Source of the DNA: Paenibacillus silvae
GTDB taxonomy: Bacteria; Bacillota; Bacilli; Paenibacillales; Paenibacillaceae
DNA length: 64,000 bases
Reading direction: 5' to 3'
Assembly (NCBI RefSeq): GCF_014639235.1
Contig: NZ_BMFU01000002.1
Coordinates: 310,001 to 374,000 of the forward strand
Position 1 is the first letter of the stretch, and the number at the start of each line of letters is the position of its first letter. This document shows positions 35,801-43,853 of the stretch, one piece after another. The notes beneath the pieces are model-generated. The model saw only the letters and a program-made list of their open reading frames with translations, did not search any database and was not told the DNA's origin. A program made the position numbers and the translations under genes.

Positions 35801-36824
35801 CAATATTCGTTTTAAGAGAACTAATTGCACAAAATTTACGTTTGTTTGAATAGCTATTAAATGCATCTGTTAATCCTTTAATTTCAATCGGATCACCAAT
35901 ATGTGTACCAGTTCCGTGACATTCTATATAGGAGATTGATTCAGGATTAATTCCAGCCCTTCCCCATGCTTTGGTGATCACTTCAGTTTGTGCAACGGAA
36001 CTTGGAGCTGTAATTCCAGTGGAACGTCCTCCATCTTGGTTAACTGCTCCACCTTTAATTACTGCATGAATGATATCCCCATCCTTCAGCGCTTGTTCAA
36101 GTGGCTTAAGGATAGCGATACCTCCTCCCTCTCCTCCCACAATTCCATTTGCAGCAGCATCAAACGTTTTACATTTTCCGTCTGGAGATTCTACTCCTAA
36201 AATTTCATCTCCCGGTTCTTTGAGGGAAAAATCGAAATTCAAATTAATTCCACCAACAATAGCTATGTCCGCTTCATCTGCCAAAATTTTATTACAACCT
36301 TCATGAATGGCTAATAAAGAAGAGGAGCATGCTGTATCTATGACCATAGCAGGGCCATGCAAGTCAAAAAAATTAGAAATTCTTCCTGAGATAACGGAGT
36401 GTAAATTTCCGGGTACTGCTGTAGGGTCAAATTCTGAAATTAATTGATAATAAGAAGGTTTAGGTGCCCCCGGAGCACCTATAATGACTGCGGTTCTACT
36501 ACCTTTAAATTCTCGCAAACTATATCCTGCATTTTCAATTGCACAAGATACTAATTGCAGTAGTATACGTTGATGTGGGTCCATATTCAGCGCTTCATTA
36601 CGTGATAAGTTAAAGAATGGATAATCAAATTCATCAATCCGGTCAAGATATCCACCAATTTGATAATCTTTATACTGATCTATTGACGTAATTTTTTTTC
36701 GATCCACAGATAGCTCTTTGACACTATCAATTCCATTACTCAAATTATAATAAATTTCATCCAAGTTATTGGCACCAGGAAAAAGCCCGCTAAGCCCAAT
36801 TACGGCGATATCGCTAGTAGACAT
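32898..36824 (-). CDS. Hybrid PKS/NRPS: KS, degenerate AT, ACP, C
   Basis: About 1308 residues from the ATG at 36824 (AGGAGGAG upstream; six earlier codons are open but lack a site). The KS (about 5-430) is intact: DTACSSSL, ECHGTG, NIGHLAGAAG. The region where AT belongs (about 500-720) is short, and the GHSxGE nucleophile motif reads GYGVGN, so there is no catalytic Ser. ACP: FFDLGGSSLNG, Ser near 778. The C domain (about 845-1270) has TMHHIVSDGWS and is complete. There is no KR, so the ketide would stay a beta-ketone. It should extend the chain by C2 but needs an acyltransferase from elsewhere, then pass it by the terminal C to the next subunit. Confidence 0.92.
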   Translation of the reverse strand: MSTSDIAVIGLSGLFPGANNLDEIYYNLSNGIDSVKELSVDRKKITSIDQYKDYQIGGYLDRIDEFDYPFFNLSRNEALNMDPHQRILLQLVSCAIENAGYSLREFKGSRTAVIIGAPGAPKPSYYQLISEFDPTAVPGNLHSVISGRISNFFDLHGPAMVIDTACSSSLLAIHEGCNKILADEADIAIVGGINLNFDFSLKEPGDEILGVESPDGKCKTFDAAANGIVGGEGGGIAILKPLEQALKDGDIIHAVIKGGAVNQDGGRSTGITAPSSVAQTEVITKAWGRAGINPESISYIECHGTGTHIGDPIEIKGLTDAFNSYSNKRKFCAISSLKTNIGHLAGAAGIASFIKVILSLKYKKLFPSLHFNTPNPHINFEDTAIYVNTKLKDWNVEEGVRRAGVSAFGLSGTNVHIVLEEGPIQNTNDVSATEQNCLVTLSAKSSNSLKRYSASLIEYLKKDTPGFENITYVLNHGRDDHLYRYAVTAANKEELIQVLERDFDNGQEIAMSKELNIVFLFSHDIDIKRNQIEYLVNQYPVFNKTYTECFELAGKQADNQNVSKLIFQFSLYQLWRSFGISSKKIIGYGVGNIVAKIISKKISLSEGIKEAIDLTLEPLDVNKLRVIVSKLSETGHLLYLEMGAHGVLSEKIESFTNQINNLCIFSSFVPDKSFSLMETLSAMYMKGLKINWDSYYKSIKNQRVEVPTYSFEKISCWVEAPNTFKRHDSQEKAPDNKSVTCRVTGLNVTSTEETLAQIWAEVLKLDEIDVEDDFFDLGGSSLNGLRLIGRIDRVFNVEINFEDVYEYPTIKELSTYIDSLECAKSDEVNESEIKSNTLEIFPINNNEQMPLSFAQQSLWFLDQLEEGESSLYNVPLAIQFRGVLNQEALNKSLVEVVKRHEVLRSTFPVVDGKPFVKIEKAKDSILNVTDLKHYSLKEHKTEISKWIDEESKRPFDLVKGPILRSNLLILDNNEYVLLVTMHHIVSDGWSIQILISELVSFYNAFVEDKYPVLESLPIQYYDYANWQQNYLQGKQLEKLLDYWRNKHHEAPLLLKLPLDYDRPTIQNFQGASYSFQLGVELTEKLKKLSHNEGATLFMILLAAWKTLLYRYSGQEDIVVGSPVAGRQLEIEGLIGLFINTLALRSDLSGNPTFRSFLQRVRKTTLEAFSHQQLPFSKLLDTLKIPRTSSYSPLVQVMFDYHNHKSLSREEKPVGMDMEFISSVTEKAKFDLCMTLAEGDNEIIGILEYSSVLFKQSTIELLMERFFKLIESIVDYPETQLLDIEIERQKVPTFIKEQIANDELIDFDF

Positions 36825-36856
36825 TCTACTCCTCCTATCCAAAAGTGTTTTAGCAA

Positions 36857-39800
36857 TTACAACTCGAAATTTTCAATTATATCTTCTGTTTTCTTTTGTC
36901 CCTCTCTTTTTTCAATAAATGCACTGAGGGATGCAATAGTATTATGATCAAATAAATCTACCAACGTTATATACTCATAATCTTCTTGTATTGATGATAA
37001 TAAATTGATACTTTTCAAAGAGTTTCCGCCAATCTCAAAGAATTTGGCATGTATACTAATTTCATCGATTCCTAATAGTTTTTTCCATATATTGGCCAGC
37101 CAGTCTTGGGTATATGTTTCCGGATAAACAATAGGAATTTTTGATTCTACATCTTGACTAACAGGATCTGGAAGAGATTGTCGATCGATCTTTCCGTTGA
37201 CTGTTAACGGAAATTGTTTTAAAAAGACAAAAAAAGAAGGAATAAAATAATCTGGTAAAGTAGCTTTTATAAACTCACTCAGCTCATCTTTAGATGGCTC
37301 TTGATCCGAAGAAGCTACTAAATAAGCAATAAGTTGTTTTTCTTCATCTTCAGCAAAAGGTAAAATGAATGCCTCTTTAATGGATGCGTGTTTTTCCAAT
37401 ACGTATCTCAACTCTTCTATCTCAACACGATATCCTCGAATTTTAACTTGATCATCAGTACGTTCTAAAAATTCCAGATTTCCTTCAGGTAGATAGCGTA
37501 CAATATCCCCGGTTCGATATAAAACTTCCTTACCATTTAAAGGGTTTAAGACAAAATGTTTAGCAGTAAGCTCCGGGTTGTCCAAATAACCTCTGGATAA
37601 ACTATCTCCTCCAATATATAATTCTCCCGAGACACCGAATGGAGTGAGCTGTTGATAAGGATTCATAATGTATACATGCGTATTTGCAATAGGCTTTCCA
37701 ATTGGCACAGTTGACGATGCAAAATTACCAGCATCAACGTTCACTTTGTAAGTTGTGACACCAATTGTAGTTTCCGTTGGCCCGTAATGATTAATGATTT
37801 CACATTTAGAATCTAGTTTTTGTACTCTGCCAACCAGATCCCATGAGAGCGATTCTCCACCAAGTATTAGCAAACGTTTTGGAAAAATGTGGACTGCTTG
37901 AGATGAAGAGAGCAATGTAGATAAATGAGACGGTACGATTTTCAAACAATCGATTGAATGAGTGATAAAGTACTCTGCGAGTTTTTTTGCATCTAGTAAC
38001 CTTTCCTGCCCTATAATATGCAAACTACCACCCGTACATAAAGACATATAAATCACAGTATTTCCTAAATCAGCCGCAAGTGTAGAAACTGTTGCATAAC
38101 TAGCGGAGTCCCCCAGGCTGAATCGATCATGCATGCCATTTAGATAGTTTATAATCTGTCGATGTTCTACAACTACTCCTTTAGGTTTTCCTGTTGAACC
38201 TGAGGTATATATTACATAGGCAGAACTATCATTTTTCACAAAGCGATCCAAGTTGCTCTTACTTTCACTCTGAATTCTATTTGATTCACGATCCAAACAG
38301 ATCATTGGTGTTTTTATTGACTTTATTGTAGGAAGCAAATGTTCTTGCGTCAGTAGCAGCGACACTTTTGAATCTTCCAATATAAATTGCTTCCGTTCAA
38401 CTGGGAAACCAGTATCAATCGGTACATAAGTTCCACCAACCTTCAGTACGCCGAGAAGGGCAACAATCATATGTACGGAACGTTCCATACAGATTCCGAC
38501 TTTATTTTCTAACTCTACTCCTTCTCTTAATAAAGCATGAGCGAGTTTATTAGCCTGTTCATTAAGTTCACGATAGGTCAATTGCTGATCTTCAAAAATT
38601 AATGCCACATGATCAGGTGTACGATTTGCTTGCTCTTCAAACAGAATATGAAAGGATTCAGCAGAAAAACGGCGTGACTCAACTGAGCCGATTTCTCTCT
38701 CTTCTAGAAGTTTTCTTTTCATCCCTACACTCAATATGTCTAAAGCAGCGATTGAAATCTTAGATTGATCTATACAACTTTGAACAAGTTTAATATAAGA
38801 TTGGAGCAACTCCTTTACATATTCTTTTCCCCAATGTGGATTCGTGTAGTATAAATCGAATTTTAAAGATTCATCCTCTAACTTAGAGCAAACCATTTTA
38901 ATATCAAAGAAGTCTGCCGTAACTATTAAAGTTTCAATTTCAAAATCAAGTCCTTCTACTGAAGGCATTTCCATAAATGGAACGTACTCAAATCCGCTGG
39001 AAAAGTAAGGATGATGTGCTTGATAATTCCTAAAAGAGAAGTATTCCTGCCATTGATATGCCTTATATTGTGATTCACCAATTCCTTGTAGAACTTCATC
39101 CAAACGGGTATTGGCTATTATTTTGTATCCAACAGGTGCTGGATTAGCAAGCAATCCGACTGTCTCTTCCATTTCCTCATACTTTCTACCATCAAATACG
39201 TAACCAGTTACAATTTCACTTTGCCCGGTCAGATACCACATGAATAAATGCCAGCTAGAAAAACACAGATCCTCTAACGTAAGCCCCCAATTTTCTGCTA
39301 TGTCTCCAAGTTCAATACATTGGTCACGCAAAAGAGTAGTGCTTACTATATTGGGCATATTGATGGGAATATTCTTGGACGCTTCAGACCAAGGTAATTT
39401 TAATTTCATTGTATTTTCCCAGTTCTGATTTTCCCAAAAAGCGATACCTTCTTCTGCCTCTTCTTCATATATATCGTTTTTCCATTCTGAAAATTGGATG
39501 TATTGGAGCGGTTCTTCAACTTCTTCAAAATCTGTAGATGTTCCGTACGCTTCTCCAATTTCTTTGACGATATTTTGAAGACTAAGCGTATCAGCACATA
39601 ATGCTGAAATAGTGATTAATAATTTAGTTTGTTCCTCTGTAAGAAAGATTACATTCAATCTAATTAAAGGACCATTTTCCAGATCAAACGGTGTCATTCG
39701 TTCCTTCAAATATAACGCCTCTAGCGTTTTTGTATTTTCAGCCTGATTTTCTTTTTTTAGATCTAACTGCATCCATTTTGGTGAAAGTTCTTCATGTATA

Positions 39801-40027
39801 ATTTGTAAAGGTATTTCCATTCCTTGCAACTGTTTGAAAGTAGTGCGTAGTGCTTCATGTTTTTGAATGAGTTTTTGAACTGCAAATTGTAACTTAGTGA
39901 AGTTTAAAGTACCTTTAAGTGTTACTGAACATTGAGAACAAATTGATGAGTTATTTTCCCCAAACGTCCATAAGCGTTCTTGCTGAGGAGACACTCGAAA
40001 ACCCTGAATACTATTCAAACCATCCAT
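36857..40027 (-). CDS. NRPS: non-catalytic interface-type C, A (Asp), T
   Basis: About 1056 residues from the ATG at 40027 (AGGTGG six bases before it). The first domain (5-430) has C-domain length, but the HHxxxDG motif is replaced by SALCADTLS (near residue 142), so it cannot catalyse condensation. The A domain (about 460-950; VIYTSGSTGKPKG, YRTGDIVRY, NGKIDRQ) has an unusual A4 region, TLAADLGNTV. Its pocket code is D-L-T-K-I-G-H-I-G-K, one residue from the classical Asp code DLTKVGHIGK. T: FFEIGGNSLKS, Ser near 1000. The preceding gene is a C/TauD fusion. This is the arrangement of beta-hydroxyaspartate-forming siderophore modules, in which an 'interface' domain recruits the hydroxylase to T-bound Asp. 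Confidence 0.93.
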   Translation of the reverse strand: MDGLNSIQGFRVSPQQERLWTFGENNSSICSQCSVTLKGTLNFTKLQFAVQKLIQKHEALRTTFKQLQGMEIPLQIIHEELSPKWMQLDLKKENQAENTKTLEALYLKERMTPFDLENGPLIRLNVIFLTEEQTKLLITISALCADTLSLQNIVKEIGEAYGTSTDFEEVEEPLQYIQFSEWKNDIYEEEAEEGIAFWENQNWENTMKLKLPWSEASKNIPINMPNIVSTTLLRDQCIELGDIAENWGLTLEDLCFSSWHLFMWYLTGQSEIVTGYVFDGRKYEEMEETVGLLANPAPVGYKIIANTRLDEVLQGIGESQYKAYQWQEYFSFRNYQAHHPYFSSGFEYVPFMEMPSVEGLDFEIETLIVTADFFDIKMVCSKLEDESLKFDLYYTNPHWGKEYVKELLQSYIKLVQSCIDQSKISIAALDILSVGMKRKLLEEREIGSVESRRFSAESFHILFEEQANRTPDHVALIFEDQQLTYRELNEQANKLAHALLREGVELENKVGICMERSVHMIVALLGVLKVGGTYVPIDTGFPVERKQFILEDSKVSLLLTQEHLLPTIKSIKTPMICLDRESNRIQSESKSNLDRFVKNDSSAYVIYTSGSTGKPKGVVVEHRQIINYLNGMHDRFSLGDSASYATVSTLAADLGNTVIYMSLCTGGSLHIIGQERLLDAKKLAEYFITHSIDCLKIVPSHLSTLLSSSQAVHIFPKRLLILGGESLSWDLVGRVQKLDSKCEIINHYGPTETTIGVTTYKVNVDAGNFASSTVPIGKPIANTHVYIMNPYQQLTPFGVSGELYIGGDSLSRGYLDNPELTAKHFVLNPLNGKEVLYRTGDIVRYLPEGNLEFLERTDDQVKIRGYRVEIEELRYVLEKHASIKEAFILPFAEDEEKQLIAYLVASSDQEPSKDELSEFIKATLPDYFIPSFFVFLKQFPLTVNGKIDRQSLPDPVSQDVESKIPIVYPETYTQDWLANIWKKLLGIDEISIHAKFFEIGGNSLKSINLLSSIQEDYEYITLVDLFDHNTIASLSAFIEKREGQKKTEDIIENFEL

Positions 40028-40069
40028 ACTTGCCCACCTCATTTAATTTATTTTGAATCAATTCCCATT

Positions 40070-42580
40070 TTATTTTTGTACGTTTTGGTAAGGCTCTGCC
40101 ATTGCCACAACTACTTTTCGCTGGCCAACAAATGGATTTCTCCCATGAGCAATCAACATATTGTCTAACATGAGCACATCACCTTCCTGCCAGGGGAAAA
40201 CAATAATTGCTTTTCGATACGCTTCTCGAATAGCATCTAATACTTCAATTTCAATTGGACTACCATCGCCATAATAAGTGTTACGAGGTAAGTCCTCCTC
40301 TTTCATCACAGCTAAAAGAGAACTACGCGTCTCCTCAGGCAAACTAGATACGTGGAATAAGTGCGCTTGATTAAACCAAAGAGTTTCCCCTGTTACAGGA
40401 TGATTCTCTACTGCTTGACATACTTGTCTTGTTCTCAAACGGCCATTTTCTAGCCATTCAAACTCAATTTTAGCACTATGACAATAACGTTCCACTTCAG
40501 CAGGATCTTCCGTCTGAAATGCATTTTGCCAAGTGAGATCCAATCCTACACCAAAGTTGCGAACGTACATCACTTTTTTTTCGATAAACTTCTCTCGAAT
40601 TTTTTTGTCAAGAAGTTCAAATACCTTTCGGTTATCTGCAAGTGGTGTTTCCCCTTGTTCTTGTGCAGCTTTCACACAATAAAACCAGATCTTCATTGGC
40701 CAGTTGGAGCTATATGATAATTCACTATGCATAGGTATAAACTGATCTGCTGGATATTCAGTCGAAGTGTAAACCTGCCCACTAACCTCTGAACGTGGTG
40801 TTGACCGTTCATTGTAGTTGAGAAGATTTGGAGCGATTACTTTTGTGAATTGTTCAAATTCTTCCGTAGATCCGGTTTGAAAACCTCGGAAAAGAATCCC
40901 CCCATATTCAATTAACTTTCTATTCATTGCTTCCTCATTACCAACTATCCATTTTGCAAGATTGATATTTTGAGCATTTGGTTTAACAACGAGTGGCATT
41001 TTTGTTTCTGGATCAATAAAACTGCTGGAAACTAAAGTATCGTTTGATATGGTCATTGCTTTAGGCTTATCTTTAATAAATTTTTTCTTAAATTCCTCAT
41101 TTTTGTTTTTTTTCATCAATCTGCCCTTCCTCTCATGTTCAGAAATTATTGATAAAGCACCAATCTTTTGATCCGGATTTTCAACGATGCTTTGAAGTAA
41201 ATTCATAAAGTGATTCTTCATAAGTTGAATCGTTTCATCTAGAAATAGTTCTGAACTATACTCAATTCTCCCTCCAGAGCCATAAGGTGATTCGGTCACA
41301 TCTAACATCAAATCAAATTTAGCTGTGCCGGTATCTGTTTGGAGGAATTGCACATCAAGCTCTGGCAGTTGCAAGTACATGCCAGGAACATTCTGATAAA
41401 TAAACTTAACCTGGCATAATGGAGAATAGCTAGTACTACGCTCCAGTTTCAGTGCATCCACAATCATTTCAAAAGGGATCTCTGAATTTTTGTATGCATC
41501 CAGGGCTGTTAAGCGAACCTGTCTGATAAGTTCACGAAAACTGGGGTCACCTGAAAGATTTGTCCGTATCGCCAAAGTGTTAACAAAGAAACCTATTAGA
41601 TTTTGTGTTTCCAGATTGCGTCCGGCTGTTGGCGAACCCAGTACAATATCTTCTTGACCCGTATAACGGTAAAGTAATGTTACCCAAGCAGTTAGCAGAG
41701 TCATATATATAGTTGCATCTTCCTGACGACTTAAATCATTCAAATCGTCCATAAGCTTTTCAGGCAATATAAAATAAAGTTGTTTCCCTTGAAAAGTCTG
41801 TACTTCAGGACGCGGACGATCAGTAGGCAGTTGTAAAAATGTTGGAGCACCTTTTAGTTGCTGCTTCCAATACAATAGTTGTGATTGAATAGACTTACTA
41901 TCTAACATCTCGTGCTGCCACGTTGTATAGTCACCGTACTGAATGGAGAGCTCTTCTAATTCGTCTTTTTGTTGGAGATTTTCTGTATAAAAAAAACGCA
42001 ATTCTTGAAGAAAAATCATTAAAGACCATGCATCGAATACAATGTGATGAACAACAACTGACAGTACATGCTCATGATTGCCCAATTTTATCAATTTCGT
42101 ATGAATTAAAGGACCATTACTCAGATCAAAAGGAACCTCTCCATGTTCCTTAAGTATCTTCTGCAATTCATTTTCAAGAATATCTGGTGACAAATGCGAT
42201 AAATCTTTTTCAGAAAGTGGAATATGAAAAGTTGGACTGATCTCTTGAATAAGGTCACCATTTTTATTTTTTAAAATTGTACGTAAGGCTTCATGACGCA
42301 GCATAATTTTATTTATACTGCTCTCCATTGCGCTAACATTCAGGTTCCCTTTTAAGCGCATCGCAAGCGAAATATTATAAACCGCACTACCTGGATCCAA
42401 TTGGTCGGCAATCCATAATGCCCGTTGTGCATACGACATTGGTATGTAACGTCCCAGCGGTCTTTTTTGGATTCTAGACGGTACACGTTCCGTGTCTTTC
42501 CTCTTCTCTTCCAGTTTTTTCTCTAACAATGCTCGCTGTTTAGGACTAAGTAATGATAGCCGTTTTTCCCAATCGCTCAT
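40070..42580 (-). CDS. Fusion of condensation domain and TauD/SyrP-like dioxygenase
   Basis: 836 residues. The N-terminus MSDWEKRLSLLSPKQRALLE is a docking-like basic helix. A complete C domain follows (about 45-470) with VVVHHIVFDAWS, so it looks active. Then, after a Lys-rich linker (about 480-500), comes a TauD/TfdA Fe(II)/2-oxoglutarate dioxygenase (about 510-830): first iron ligands HSE in IPMHSELSYSSNW (near 617), distal His in MLIAHGRNPF (near 811) and a late Arg. HxE in place of HxD is known in SyrP- and AsnO-type amino-acid beta-hydroxylases. There is no A or T domain. It should form the amide bond onto the next module's Asp and hydroxylate that Asp at the beta carbon. Its ATG shares a base with the previous stop (TAATG), so translation is coupled. 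Confidence 0.93.
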   Translation of the reverse strand: MSDWEKRLSLLSPKQRALLEKKLEEKRKDTERVPSRIQKRPLGRYIPMSYAQRALWIADQLDPGSAVYNISLAMRLKGNLNVSAMESSINKIMLRHEALRTILKNKNGDLIQEISPTFHIPLSEKDLSHLSPDILENELQKILKEHGEVPFDLSNGPLIHTKLIKLGNHEHVLSVVVHHIVFDAWSLMIFLQELRFFYTENLQQKDELEELSIQYGDYTTWQHEMLDSKSIQSQLLYWKQQLKGAPTFLQLPTDRPRPEVQTFQGKQLYFILPEKLMDDLNDLSRQEDATIYMTLLTAWVTLLYRYTGQEDIVLGSPTAGRNLETQNLIGFFVNTLAIRTNLSGDPSFRELIRQVRLTALDAYKNSEIPFEMIVDALKLERSTSYSPLCQVKFIYQNVPGMYLQLPELDVQFLQTDTGTAKFDLMLDVTESPYGSGGRIEYSSELFLDETIQLMKNHFMNLLQSIVENPDQKIGALSIISEHERKGRLMKKNKNEEFKKKFIKDKPKAMTISNDTLVSSSFIDPETKMPLVVKPNAQNINLAKWIVGNEEAMNRKLIEYGGILFRGFQTGSTEEFEQFTKVIAPNLLNYNERSTPRSEVSGQVYTSTEYPADQFIPMHSELSYSSNWPMKIWFYCVKAAQEQGETPLADNRKVFELLDKKIREKFIEKKVMYVRNFGVGLDLTWQNAFQTEDPAEVERYCHSAKIEFEWLENGRLRTRQVCQAVENHPVTGETLWFNQAHLFHVSSLPEETRSSLLAVMKEEDLPRNTYYGDGSPIEIEVLDAIREAYRKAIIVFPWQEGDVLMLDNMLIAHGRNPFVGQRKVVVAMAEPYQNVQK

Positions 42581-43836
42581 TATTGTTCATCCCCGCTTAG
42601 GTCTATAGAAGAATATTTTTTTCTGAGAACCGTTAATTTTTCCAAACTTTCCATGACGGAATCAAGATCAAGACCAAAGTCAATAAGACATCCAATTTCA
42701 TTTACACCCATTGCTCCAAGCTTCTCAATCACTTTCTCACACTTATCAGGAGTGCCTAGCAAGGAACTTCCTTTGTAATATCGCTCAAAAGAAAAGGCAA
42801 GTAAGTCTTCTTTGGAACTGTGAATTATGTTCTCCAGTTCATTTTCAAAGCTATTTCCTGCTGATGTTTTAGTCACATTGTTCTGTTGAGCGAGAAACTT
42901 GCTGAGATACTCATACATCGGCGATCTAACTTTTTCTTTTACATTTTCATCGTCATCACCAAGGAAGGTGTGCAACATGACCGTTACAACCCCATCATCC
43001 GGGCGAAAGCCATGTCGCTGTAAAGAATCTCGATACAATCGAATATTATGAGCCAGTTCATTAAAATTTTGTGAGATTAGTGCAGCAAGGACATTAGTAC
43101 CCATTTCTCCTGCTTTAATCCAGGTTTCAGAACTTCCAGAACTAGTTATCCAAACAGGCAAATCTTTGTTCATCGGCTTTGGTGACAAGTTTATAGTTAC
43201 TTCTTCATCTTTAAAGCCTTTAAAGATGATCTCTTCACCAGCCCATAATTTCCTCAGCGTCTGAATTCCTTGAAAAGTTATCTCTCGACGATGATCATAA
43301 TTTTCTGGGTTGAATACAAAGTCTCTTGGATTCCATCCTGTACCAAATGAAAGTCCTACTCTACCTTTTGATAAATTATCAACAACTGACCATTCTTCCG
43401 CAATACGAATTGGATGATGTAATGGCATAACTACACTGCCTGATCGGATTTGAATATTTTCACTAACAACAGCAAGTGCTGATGCAATGACAGATGGATT
43501 AGGATATAACCCACCGAAATCGCGAAAGTGCCTTTCTGGGACTGAAACAAATGAAAACCCATTTTGATCTGCAAATTTAGTCGTTTCTAGCAGTAATTCA
43601 TATATATCCTCTTCTTTTGCTTGTCCGGTACTAGAAAAAAAGAATAATCCAAATTTCATCTTAATATGATCGATACCATCCGTTGCAATTTCCTTTGCTT
43701 CATTGTTATGCCCATCAGGCTTATTAACTGTTTCGTTTAAGGAAACATGCAATAAACCTTTCTTTTTAAGCTTTAGCTCCAGTAATTCGCGTTTTTTCGG
43801 AGAAAGATTAGAAAGACGCTCAGTCCAATCACTCAT
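42580..43836 (-). CDS. Free-standing LLM-class flavin monooxygenase (seco_metab_LLM/MupA type)
   Basis: 418 residues. An N-terminal helix MSDWTERLSNLSPKKRELLE, nearly the same as on the next gene, is followed by a luciferase-like flavin monooxygenase domain (from about 58: KFGLFFFSSTG, VPERHFRDFGGLYPNP, SGSVVMPLHHPIRIAEEWSV, LSFGTGWNP, PVWITSSGS). This is the natural-product subtype (TIGR04020), otherwise often built into PKS/NRPS megasynthases, where it oxygenates carrier-bound intermediates with FMNH2 and O2. AAAAGGAGG precedes the ATG at 43836, 17 bases after the PKS stop. The acidic tail of that PKS and the basic helix here suggest docking. The oxidation position cannot be read from the sequence; the ketide or the alpha carbon of a neighbouring residue are candidates. 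Confidence 0.93.
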   Translation of the reverse strand: MSDWTERLSNLSPKKRELLELKLKKKGLLHVSLNETVNKPDGHNNEAKEIATDGIDHIKMKFGLFFFSSTGQAKEEDIYELLLETTKFADQNGFSFVSVPERHFRDFGGLYPNPSVIASALAVVSENIQIRSGSVVMPLHHPIRIAEEWSVVDNLSKGRVGLSFGTGWNPRDFVFNPENYDHRREITFQGIQTLRKLWAGEEIIFKGFKDEEVTINLSPKPMNKDLPVWITSSGSSETWIKAGEMGTNVLAALISQNFNELAHNIRLYRDSLQRHGFRPDDGVVTVMLHTFLGDDDENVKEKVRSPMYEYLSKFLAQQNNVTKTSAGNSFENELENIIHSSKEDLLAFSFERYYKGSSLLGTPDKCEKVIEKLGAMGVNEIGCLIDFGLDLDSVMESLEKLTVLRKKYSSIDLSGDEQ

Positions 43837-43853
43837 AAAATCCTCCTTTTAAA

